DNA of 9,110 nt. It comes from Chloroflexota bacterium. Its GTDB lineage: Bacteria; Chloroflexota; Anaerolineae; Caldilineales; Caldilineaceae. The position numbers were made by a program, and so were the translations under genes. Of the stretch, positions 1 to 5,971 are shown one piece after another (within the stretch, counting starts at the first letter, position 1; every line of letters starts with the position of its first letter). Under the pieces are notes generated by a model. The model did no database searches and was not told the origin of the DNA. It worked only from the letters and a program-made list of their open reading frames with translations. The DNA lies in the NCBI GenBank assembly GCA_016199425.1, contig JACQGT010000112.1:1-9110 (forward strand), given 5' to 3'.

Positions 1-1770
1 ATCCAGCATCTCCCGCACCGATTGGCGGCCGGCCTGGGTGGTGGCGCCGAGCATCTGTGTCAGTTCATGCAAGCGGGCGTCGTCATCCAGCGCAACGACG
101 ACAGTGCCTGTACGCAGCTCTCCGTCGTCCGCGTAGACCCGTTTGTTGACGCTCAGGTGCAGATCGCCGTAGGCCGCCAGTTGGGGCAGATGGGTGATGC
201 AGATGACCTGATGGCGTAGGTCGCGGGTGGCTGTCCCCTGCTGGCCGGTGAGCCGCCACAGCTTTTCGCCCACCGTCGCGCCGACCCGCCCGCCGATGCC
301 CTGGTCGATCTCGTCGAAAATAAGGGCGGGGGTGGCGTCGGCGTGGGCCAACACACTTTTCAGCGCCAGCATCAGCCGCGAGGTCTCGCCGCCAGAGGCC
401 ACACGGGCCATCGGTTTGAGTGGTTCGCCGGGGTTGGCGCTGATCAGAAACTCCACCCGGTCTACACCCGTGCTGTCAAAGCTGACCCGTCGCCCGTCGG
501 GCAGATAGGCCCCTTCGGCGGAAGTCGCCTGTTCCAGCGACAGACCGAAGCGGGCGTGGGCCATGCGCAGATCGGCCAGTTCGCTCTCCACCTGGCGGGC
601 CATTTGCTCGCCGGCCGCGGCCCGGGCCGCGCTCAACGCCGCGCCCAGGCGTCCGATCTCCCGCAGCAGCCCTTCCTCGTCGGCTTCCAGCGCCGCGGTT
701 TTGACCTCCCAATCGCTCAGTTCGTCCAATTCCGCCTGGGCCTTCTCCCCGTAGGCTATCACATCTTCCACTCTGTCGCCGTATTTGCGCTTCAGATTGC
801 TCAGCAGTTGCAGCCGTTCTTCCACTTCGGCCAACCGCTCCGGGTTGAATTCCAGATTGTCGGCGTAGTCCTGAATCTCCCGGGAGAGGTCGGAAAGCTG
901 TTCCAGCAGAACCTGGGCCTGATCCGCAGTAACGGTCATACTGCTGTCGATGCGGGCCAGCCGTTCCAACCGCCCCACGACCTGGCTAAAGAGATCGATG
1001 ACGCCCAGAGATTCCCCGTCGCCGTCGTTGATCAGCGCACCGGCGGTCTGGGCCAGTTGCAGCAGAGCCTCGGCGTTGCTCAGCCGTCGCCGTTCGTTCT
1101 CCAATTCCTCGTCCTCGCCGGGGATCAGCCGGGCAACGGCGATCTCCTCGGACTGGAAGGAGAGCAGATCCATGCGCTGGGCCAGAGTGCGGGCGTCCTG
1201 GCGCAGCCTCTCCAATTCCCGGCGCACAGTGTGGAGACGGCGCACCTGCTCGGCCACCTGCACGCGCTGCTCGGACAGCCCTGCGTAGCGGTCGATGAGA
1301 GAAACGTGGGTGCGGGGGCGCAGCAGATTCAGGTGTTCGCCCTGGCCGTGGATGTCCACCAATTGCCCGGCGATGTCGCTGAGAATCTGCAACGAGACGG
1401 CCCGCCCATTGATCCGGGCAATGTTGCGCCCACCCAGACGCACCTCCCGGCCCAGAATGAGGGTGTTGGGCGCGTCGGGATCGTCCAGCCCTTCGGTTTC
1501 CAGCAGGGCGCGAATCTCGGCCAGATGTTCGTCGGCCTGGTTCTGGCCAGGCGAAAGACTGAAGATGGCGTCGATCTCGGCCCGCTCCGCGCCAGAGCGG
1601 ATCATTTCGGCGGTGGCCCGGTCGCCCAGGAGCAGCCCCAGCGCGTCGATGATAATCGACTTGCCCGCGCCCGTCTCGCCGGTGAGCACATTCAGCCCGG
1701 CGTGGAAGGCGAGACGCAGCTCGTCGATGATGGCAAAGTTGCGGATGTGCAGTTCCAAAAGGGCGGTCAT
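1..1770 (-). CDS. recN: DNA repair protein RecN, cut at its C-terminus by the window edge
   Basis: RecN is an SMC-like ATPase of the cytoplasm that acts early in recombinational repair of double-strand breaks. The frame is open for 590 codons and leaves the window without a stop; RecN proteins run about 550-590 residues, so only a few C-terminal residues should be missing. The N-terminus (MTALLELHIRNFAIIDEL) is typical of the family. The Walker A motif GETGAGKS is at residues 31-38. A long, charged, probably coiled-coil middle follows (roughly 150-400). The ABC signature ASGGETSRLMLALK starts near residue 458, and the Walker B segment ALIFDEID ends at residue 489. A D-loop-like GIGGRVG follows, and the switch histidine is in ITHLPQ. 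ATG at 1770 is the only sensible start. A GAAAGGA Shine-Dalgarno lies about 13 bases upstream, rather far. A three-codon ATG frame sits between them. The identity is secure. Confidence 0.97.
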   Translation of the reverse strand, partial: MTALLELHIRNFAIIDELRLAFHAGLNVLTGETGAGKSIIIDALGLLLGDRATAEMIRSGAERAEIDAIFSLSPGQNQADEHLAEIRALLETEGLDDPDAPNTLILGREVRLGGRNIARINGRAVSLQILSDIAGQLVDIHGQGEHLNLLRPRTHVSLIDRYAGLSEQRVQVAEQVRRLHTVRRELERLRQDARTLAQRMDLLSFQSEEIAVARLIPGEDEELENERRRLSNAEALLQLAQTAGALINDGDGESLGVIDLFSQVVGRLERLARIDSSMTVTADQAQVLLEQLSDLSREIQDYADNLEFNPERLAEVEERLQLLSNLKRKYGDRVEDVIAYGEKAQAELDELSDWEVKTAALEADEEGLLREIGRLGAALSAARAAAGEQMARQVESELADLRMAHARFGLSLEQATSAEGAYLPDGRRVSFDSTGVDRVEFLISANPGEPLKPMARVASGGETSRLMLALKSVLAHADATPALIFDEIDQGIGGRVGATVGEKLWRLTGQQGTATRDLRHQVICITHLPQLAAYGDLHLSVNKRVYADDGELRTGTVVVALDDDARLHELTQMLGATTQAGRQSVREMLD

Positions 1771-1812
1771 TGGGGCATGTCTATCCTTTCCGTTGCTTGT
1801 TCATGGCTATTG

Positions 1813-1821
1813 ATAGTAGCA
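1813..1821 (-). promoter_or_regulatory. Extended -10 promoter candidate for recN
   Basis: On the minus strand this reads TGCTACTAT: the extended -10 TGn followed by TACTAT, which matches TATAAT at five of six positions. It lies about 43 bases upstream of the recN start. No good -35 hexamer is present at 16-18 bp, which fits an extended -10 promoter. The 13-bp palindrome at 1839-1851 covers the expected -35 area. Confidence 0.5.
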
Positions 1822-1838
1822 CAGTATCGCCATTTTAT

Positions 1839-1851
1839 GGGAACAGTTCCC
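1839..1851. promoter_or_regulatory. Perfect 13-bp palindrome, possible operator upstream of recN
   Basis: The sequence GGGAACAGTTCCC is a perfect dyad with a one-base centre. It overlaps the expected -35 region of the recN promoter candidate. Its GAAC/GTTC half-sites are those of the Gram-positive LexA (SOS) box, but that box has four bases between half-sites and this one has one. recN is an SOS gene in many bacteria. Operator function is inference. Confidence 0.4.
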
Positions 1852-1924
1852 CATCGCCGCGATCATTTCTTTCTACGCCGCCTTCGCTCCATGACGAACA
1901 GTGATTTCCACCAGCGGAAGCGGA

Positions 1925-2026
1925 CACCTGTCGATAGACCGCCTGCGTTTGTCTGGCAGCGGTCTCCCAACTGTAGCGGGACGATTGGGCCAATCCCTGC
2001 TGGCGCAGTTCTAGCTGTCGCACGGG
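1925..2026 (-). pseudogene. Relic of a family-4/1 glycosyltransferase C-terminus
   Basis: About 34 codons read like the last helix of GT-B (GT4, 'group 1') glycosyltransferases: a DPVRQLELRQQGLAQ segment and then YSWETAARQTQAVYRQV. The usual family ending is of the form 'LRQRGLAQAARFSWEKTARQTLAVYRRV'. No catalytic domain lies upstream: within about 50 bases the frame enters the tatA promoter. Downstream the frame continues as unrelated sequence to a stop at 1835-1837. An ATG at 2077 would give an 80-residue frame, but its first ~15 and last ~28 residues do not look like protein of this family. It is most likely the stub of a deleted gene. The match is short, so chance similarity is not fully excluded. 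Confidence 0.5.
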
Positions 2027-2068
2027 ATCGTAAGGATTGGGGGAACCCTTTTCCTTTGCTTTGAAGAT

Positions 2069-2096
2069 TTGCAGCACTTTACACCCGTGTTATAAT
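2069..2096 (+). promoter_or_regulatory. Promoter of tatA
   Basis: A perfect extended -10, TGTTATAAT, lies at 2088-2096. A weak -35 candidate, TTGCAG (2069-2074), is 16 bp upstream of the -10 hexamer. Transcription would start near 2103, giving a leader of about 70 bases before the tatA ATG at 2175. This is among the clearest promoter-like sequences in the window. Confidence 0.7.
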
Positions 2097-2174
2097 GGGT
2101 CTACACTACCGCCTGAATACACGTTCCCTCCTTTGGACGGGGCAACCGGCGAAAATATATTAAGGAGCATTCCC

Positions 2175-2405
2175 ATGCCTTCACTTGGACCTACAGAACT
2201 GATTTTGATTTTGGTGATCGTCGTTATCTTCTTTGGCGTTGGCCGTCTGCCCGAGGTCTTTGGCGGCCTGGGCAAGGGCATCCGGGAATTCCGCCGGGCT
2301 GCCAAAGACGCAGACTCGTTGGAGGAAGACGACGAGCCGAAGGGCACCCCCAAAAAGAGCAAACCCGTGCAGGCCGAAGTGGAAGAGACCGAAGACGCTG
2401 CCTAG
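2175..2405 (+). CDS. tatA: Sec-independent (twin-arginine) translocase subunit TatA/TatE
   Basis: TatA is a small membrane protein that oligomerises with TatBC to pass folded proteins with RR signal peptides across the cytoplasmic membrane. The protein has 76 residues. It starts with the family's short polar N-terminus including the conserved Glu (GPTEL, E8). A single membrane helix follows (about 9-20), then the FGVGRLPE hinge (20-27; F20, G21, R24, L25, P26). An amphipathic helix, LPEVFGGLGKGIREFRRAAK, spans about 25-44, and the tail is acidic and charged. ATG at 2175 is preceded by AAGGAG (2162-2167) seven bases upstream. The frame is open further upstream, but that part has no Tat features. 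No tatB or tatC is next to it. The GLGKGIREFRRA helix favours TatA over TatB. A Tat-type substrate is encoded at 4757-5464. Confidence 0.94.
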   Translation: MPSLGPTELILILVIVVIFFGVGRLPEVFGGLGKGIREFRRAAKDADSLEEDDEPKGTPKKSKPVQAEVEETEDAA

Positions 2406-2424
2406 TTTTGTACACGGATTTCCA

Positions 2425-2432
2425 GGATTGAG
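2425..2432 (+). repeat. Left copy of 8-bp direct repeat (target-site duplication candidate)
   Basis: GGATTGAG touches the left end of the inverted-repeat element at 2433-2535. An identical copy touches its right end (2536-2543). This is the pattern left by transposition with an 8-bp staggered cut. Confidence 0.75.
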
Positions 2433-2535
2433 GTAACTACTCAGCCTCATTCCGGGAATCGACCAGACCAATAAGGGAATTCCCATGCAGATTCTGGTCG
2501 ATTCCCGGAATAGGCCTCCTAGCCTGAGTGGTTAC
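2433..2535. mobile_element. 103-bp MITE-like inverted-repeat element, possibly IS66-related
   Basis: The ends are GTAACTACTCAG (2433-2444) and CTGAGTGGTTAC (2524-2535), complementary at 11 of 12 positions. Inside is a perfect 19-bp inverted repeat (2449-2467 with 2493-2511), and the palindrome GGGAATTCCC (2475-2484) lies at the centre. Identical 8-bp GGATTGAG copies flank both ends. It contains no coding sequence. Small size, terminal inverted repeats and a target duplication define a MITE. IS66-family elements typically have ends beginning GTAA and make 8-bp duplications, so an IS66-type transposase is the best guess for the parent. The element lies between tatA and its terminator and would form a long hairpin in the tatA transcript. 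Confidence 0.72.
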
Positions 2536-2543
2536 GGATTGAG
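2536..2543 (+). repeat. Right copy of 8-bp direct repeat (target-site duplication candidate)
   Basis: GGATTGAG, identical to 2425-2432, touches the right end of the MITE-like element. Confidence 0.75.
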
Positions 2544-2617
2544 TCTGGTGTCGTGTTAAGTCTCTGTCGTGCTTCATTCAAGCGACGGAAAAAGTGTAGG
2601 GGCGTGTACACGACGCT

Positions 2618-2658
2618 ACCCGGTTGACCGCAGATTCGGTCAACCGGGTTTTGTCTTT
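2618..2658 (+). terminator. Intrinsic terminator downstream of tatA
   Basis: A perfect 12-bp stem, ACCCGGTTGACC (2618-2629) with GGTCAACCGGGT (2638-2649), has an 8-base loop and is followed by a T-rich run (TTTTGTCTTT). It would end the tatA transcript after the MITE-like element. It lies only ~35 bases before the next gene, so that gene needs its own promoter or read-through. I could not identify such a promoter. Confidence 0.85.
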
Positions 2659-2693
2659 CCACTCTCACCTTCTCCAGCAGCAAGGCTGAACGC

Positions 2694-4721
2694 GTGCGAT
2701 TCCTGCGCTTTCTCGTTCTGATCGCGGCCTTTCTTGCCGTCTACGCCGCCCAATATCTGTTTGACCAGAACCCTCTGGACTTTCTGCGTACTCCGTGGGT
2801 CTCCAACAACCTTCCCTTTCTGTGGGACTTTTCCCAATGGGCGACTGCTGATAGACAGAGCCTCGGCCTCTACCTGGCCGGAATCGGCGCGCTCCTCTTT
2901 GGCCTGGCGGCCTATGGCTGGCCTTCCCACGTGAAGTCTACAGACAGCCCGCCATCCACACCCTCTCGCTCCTTTGGGATCGGCGGGCTTCTCGCCATTG
3001 CCGGTATTGTGGGCGGCGCTCTTCTGCTCGTCTATTTTCAGCAGAACGAGACTGAACCCGCCTGGACCCGCTATCTGTGGATTTTCGCGATTGGCGTCTA
3101 CGTTCTGGGAAGTTGGCTGGCAAATGGCAGTGGCCCGTCTGCAACGTCCGAAGCTGCCCCGGAGCGCAGTTGGCCGACATTTCTGCTGATTCTGGCGGTT
3201 GTCGGCTTTCTGCTCGGCTGGCAATTGGCGACAGTGCCCGTGCGGGTGGACGGCGACGAGGGCAGTCACGGTCTACAGGCGTTGGAGATTGCTGCCGGTT
3301 TGGAGGGGCGTATCTTCGGGCCGGGCTGGGCCAACATCCCTCTCATTGCCTATCATCCGGCAGCGTTGGGTATGACATTCAGCGGTGACTGGCTGTTGGG
3401 CAACCGGCTGGCCGGCTTCTACGCCGGGCTACTGACGATTCTGGGCGTCTGGCTGTTGGGCTGCGAACTCTTCCGCCGCGCGCCGGACGAGGAGAAGGGC
3501 GCGGATGACGGGCGGCGGCCCGCGCTGCTGGCCGCGGCCTTCACCGGCATTGGCTACACATTTGTCCACTTTGGGCGGATGCCCCAGTATTTGGAGCCGG
3601 TGGCCTGGGGCGGCTTGGGGCTGTGGGCGCTGCAGCGGGGCGTGCGCACTGGCTCGCGCCCCACATTGGCCCTGGCCGGATTGCTGCTGGGCTTGACCGC
3701 AACCCTCTATTATAGCGGGCGCGTCTTTGGCGTAATTGCTCTGCTCTGGTGGTTCTGGTTTCTGCTGGCCCGGCGGGGTTGGTTGCAGCGGCTGGGTTGG
3801 GGCGGTTTCGGCCTGTGGGCAGGGGGTGGCTTTGTCTTTCTGGCCCCTTTTCTTGGCGTCTGGCTGCGCAGCCCGGCAGCTTTTTACACCCGCCTGCAAG
3901 AGATATCCATCTTCAATCCGGGCGGGTTGACCCATATGCAAGGCGTCTATGGCGTGCAGGGCATCGGCCCGGTCCTCCTGGAGAACGCCCGGCGTACACT
4001 GCTCACTTTCTGGATTTTTGGCGACAAGAGCACCCATTTCGGCTGGCAAGGGCCGCTGCTGGACAGCCTGATTGGACCGCTGCTGCTCCTGGGCGTGGGC
4101 TATCTGCTCCTCAATCTGGACCGGCTGCAAAGCTGGCAGTTGGTCTCCTGGCTGGCCGCGGTGGTTGTGCTGGGCGGCGTACTGACCATCAACACTCCCT
4201 TCTGGCCCCGGCTGCTGCCCGCTCTGCCCGTGGCCGGGCTGATTTGCGCCCTGGCCGTGGACCGCGCCCGTTCCACACTCATACAGGCTGGCGCGCAATG
4301 GTTCGGGCAGTTCAGCCTCTTTGTCGTGATCGGATTGTTGGTGCTGGCGGGGTCCCACAATTGGGTGGAGTGGTACGAGGCGCAGACGGTCTACGGCGAC
4401 CCGGAGAGCTACGCGGGGCGGGCCATTCGCAGTCTGCCCGCCGAGCGCACCGCTGTTCTCATGGAAACAGGCGACAATCGCCGCGCCCAGTGGAGCGACC
4501 GCACGGTTCAATTCCTGGCCGGTGGACCCTATGCCCGGCGGGGCGTTACCATCCGCACAGACAACTGGCCGGTCAACCTGCCGCCCCAATCCTCCGTCAT
4601 CCTCCAGCCAGACGACCAGACCCTGGCCGGGGAATTGCAGGGTCGCTATCCCGGCGGTGTCTTCCTCCTCCAGCGCAACCGGGCCGGCGATCCGGTACTC
4701 TTTGTCTATCAGTTGCCGTGA
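2694..4721 (+). CDS. Polytopic GT-C membrane glycosyltransferase (GT39/ArnT-like)
   Basis: Proteins of this type transfer a sugar from a polyprenyl-phosphate donor to a protein or glycan on the outer face of the membrane. The protein has 675 residues and many hydrophobic segments. Four come first (about 5-20, 57-75, 95-115, 127-143). A fifth (160-178) leads straight into VRVDGDEGSHG (183-193), whose acidic residues D186/D188/E189 fit the first periplasmic loop where GT-C enzymes keep their catalytic Asp. Further membrane helices run to about residue 553 (for example 235-255, 323-340, 345-358, 371-390, 458-475, 485-498, 541-553). A soluble C-terminal tail of ~120 residues ends at 675. PMT/ArnT proteins usually have the acidic motif after the first helix, so the first four helices look like an added N-terminal module. 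The start is GTG at 2694 with AAGG about eight bases upstream. The dioxygenase gene follows after 35 bases on the same strand. Donor and acceptor cannot be told. Confidence 0.83.
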   Translation: MRFLRFLVLIAAFLAVYAAQYLFDQNPLDFLRTPWVSNNLPFLWDFSQWATADRQSLGLYLAGIGALLFGLAAYGWPSHVKSTDSPPSTPSRSFGIGGLLAIAGIVGGALLLVYFQQNETEPAWTRYLWIFAIGVYVLGSWLANGSGPSATSEAAPERSWPTFLLILAVVGFLLGWQLATVPVRVDGDEGSHGLQALEIAAGLEGRIFGPGWANIPLIAYHPAALGMTFSGDWLLGNRLAGFYAGLLTILGVWLLGCELFRRAPDEEKGADDGRRPALLAAAFTGIGYTFVHFGRMPQYLEPVAWGGLGLWALQRGVRTGSRPTLALAGLLLGLTATLYYSGRVFGVIALLWWFWFLLARRGWLQRLGWGGFGLWAGGGFVFLAPFLGVWLRSPAAFYTRLQEISIFNPGGLTHMQGVYGVQGIGPVLLENARRTLLTFWIFGDKSTHFGWQGPLLDSLIGPLLLLGVGYLLLNLDRLQSWQLVSWLAAVVVLGGVLTINTPFWPRLLPALPVAGLICALAVDRARSTLIQAGAQWFGQFSLFVVIGLLVLAGSHNWVEWYEAQTVYGDPESYAGRAIRSLPAERTAVLMETGDNRRAQWSDRTVQFLAGGPYARRGVTIRTDNWPVNLPPQSSVILQPDDQTLAGELQGRYPGGVFLLQRNRAGDPVLFVYQLP

Positions 4722-4756
4722 GAGATGGGCTGAATAGTTACGAAGGAAAGAACCCG

Positions 4757-5464
4757 ATGATTCCCCAGACAACCAACAAACTCCCAATGAGCCGCCGCGC
4801 TTTTCTACGCGGGGGCGCTACAGCCAGCGCCGGTCTGCTCTTGAACGCCTGTGTGGGAGCGATGCCGCCCAGTGAATCCGCCGCGACGACAACCGCGCCC
4901 GCGCTGGCCGCGGCTCTGCCGGCCGTCGCCCCAGAACCCACTGCTACCAGCACAGCGGTTGCCGAAGCCGTGGCCACCCTGCCGCTCACCCCCCAATGCG
5001 CGGATTTGGACGATACGACTGCGCAGACGGAAGGCCCCTATTACACCCCCAACACACCGGAGCGCTCAAACCTGCGCGAGGAAGGGATGGCAGGTACGCC
5101 CCTTCTGGTCACGGGCCGGGTGCTGAGCAACGATTGCAGCCCGGTGGCTGGGGCGGTCCTGGACTTCTGGCACGCGGACAACGACGGCCAGTACGACAAT
5201 GTGGGCTACCGGCTGCGCGGCCACCAGTTCACCGATGGGGAGGGGAACTACCGGCTGGAGACGATTGTGCCCGGCATCTATCCGGGGCGCACCCGCCACA
5301 TCCACGTAATTGTCCAGGGGCAGAACACCCGCCGCTTGACCACCCAATTGTACTGGCCCAATGAGCCGGGCAACGCGCAAGATGGGATTTTTCACCCGTC
5401 GTTGTTGATGCAGGTGGCGGAAAGCGGGGAGGGGCAGAGCGCGACTTTCGACTTCGTTCTTTAG
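4757..5464 (+). CDS. Tat-exported lipoprotein, intradiol ring-cleavage dioxygenase
   Basis: Intradiol dioxygenases use non-haem Fe(III) to open catechol-type rings between the two hydroxyl carbons. The protein has 235 residues. The N-terminus has a twin-arginine motif, SRRAFLR (12-18), then a hydrophobic stretch and a lipobox, LNAC (29-32), so C32 should be lipidated after Tat export. A Thr/Ala/Pro-rich linker spans about 36-78. The catalytic domain begins with QTEGPYY (90-96). It contains the family core GQYDN-GYRLRGHQFTD-GNY-TIVPGIYPGRTRHIH. The four expected iron ligands are present: Y146, Y175, H181 and H183. AAGGAAAG lies six bases before ATG 4757, and the gene lies 35 bases after the glycosyltransferase gene. 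It is shorter than soluble catechol 1,2-dioxygenases (~300 residues) and belongs to the compact exported group. The substrate is unknown. The stop (5462-5464) lies against the end of recognisable MFS sequence on the other strand. Confidence 0.94.
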   Translation: MIPQTTNKLPMSRRAFLRGGATASAGLLLNACVGAMPPSESAATTTAPALAAALPAVAPEPTATSTAVAEAVATLPLTPQCADLDDTTAQTEGPYYTPNTPERSNLREEGMAGTPLLVTGRVLSNDCSPVAGAVLDFWHADNDGQYDNVGYRLRGHQFTDGEGNYRLETIVPGIYPGRTRHIHVIVQGQNTRRLTTQLYWPNEPGNAQDGIFHPSLLMQVAESGEGQSATFDFVL

Positions 5465-5465
5465 A

Positions 5466-5971
5466 GGATTGTTCTGTTGCCAGCGCCACAGCCAGCCCCC
5501 CGCGCCAAAGCCCACCAGTTGGGCCAGCCGGTGGGCCGCGTTGATGTAGCCCATTGCCCGGCTCATCTCCCCTTCCCGCCCCCGCACCAGCAGCCAGTCG
5601 TAGACCAGCGCCTCGGCGCTGCCCGATGAGAAGGCAAAGCCGATTCCTCCGGCAACCGCAGCCAGCGCGTAGGCCGGATAGCCATCGCCGTAGAGAAAAA
5701 GCAGTTCGCCGAGCAGTTGGCAAAAGAGGGCCAACTGCACCGAGTGGGCGCGCCCGATGCGGTCGGCCAGCATTCCTGTGGGCACTTCGGCCAGAAAGAG
5801 GGCAGCGACGAGAATGCCCCACAGGGAGTTGACCTGCAGGAGCGACAGCCCGTTGCTCTGGAGATAGAGGGTGAAGACGGGCAGGTAGACGTAGAGCGCG
5901 CTGAGAAAGAGAACCAGCGCCAGCTTTGCCGGCGCGCTCCAGCCAAAGGGGAAGAATGTAGAACGTATCAC
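5466..5971 (-). pseudogene. MFS transporter, N-terminal part only
   Basis: The protein starts at GTG 5971 (MIRSTFFPFGW). It shows the first helices of a major facilitator: helix 1 about 17-35, and helix 2 about 50-66 ending in the MFS loop 2-3 signature as GMLADRIGRAHSV (66-78). Helices 3 and 4 follow, and a fifth, AAHRLAQLVGFGAGGWLW, ends near residue 162. After WRWQ (about 5480) the frame stops looking like a transporter and reads the antisense of the dioxygenase gene to a stop at 5066-5068, giving a chimeric frame of 301 codons. Full MFS proteins have 12 helices and ~400 residues, so about 60% is missing. It overlaps the upstream hydrolase-like gene by GTGA, which suggests they were one operon. 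It is probably non-functional and is the edge of a deletion or insertion. Confidence 0.78.

Noticed and set aside
343..2064. Long plus-strand open frame of 573 codons
   Set aside because: It is the antisense of recN. Its translation has no domain, while the opposite strand carries Walker A, signature and Walker B motifs in order.
3749..4756. Upstream extension of the dioxygenase frame by 336 codons
   Set aside because: This part overlaps the glycosyltransferase in another frame and shows no motifs. The ATG at 4757 has a good Shine-Dalgarno and is followed at once by the Tat signal peptide.
3429..4787. Long minus-strand open frame of 452 codons
   Set aside because: It is antisense to the glycosyltransferase gene. 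Its Gln/Pro/Gly-rich composition without motifs is typical of a shadow frame in GC-rich DNA.
5066..5465. C-terminal continuation of the MFS frame
   Set aside because: It is the reverse complement of the dioxygenase catalytic domain and has no membrane helices, so it is read as read-through past a break and not as transporter sequence.
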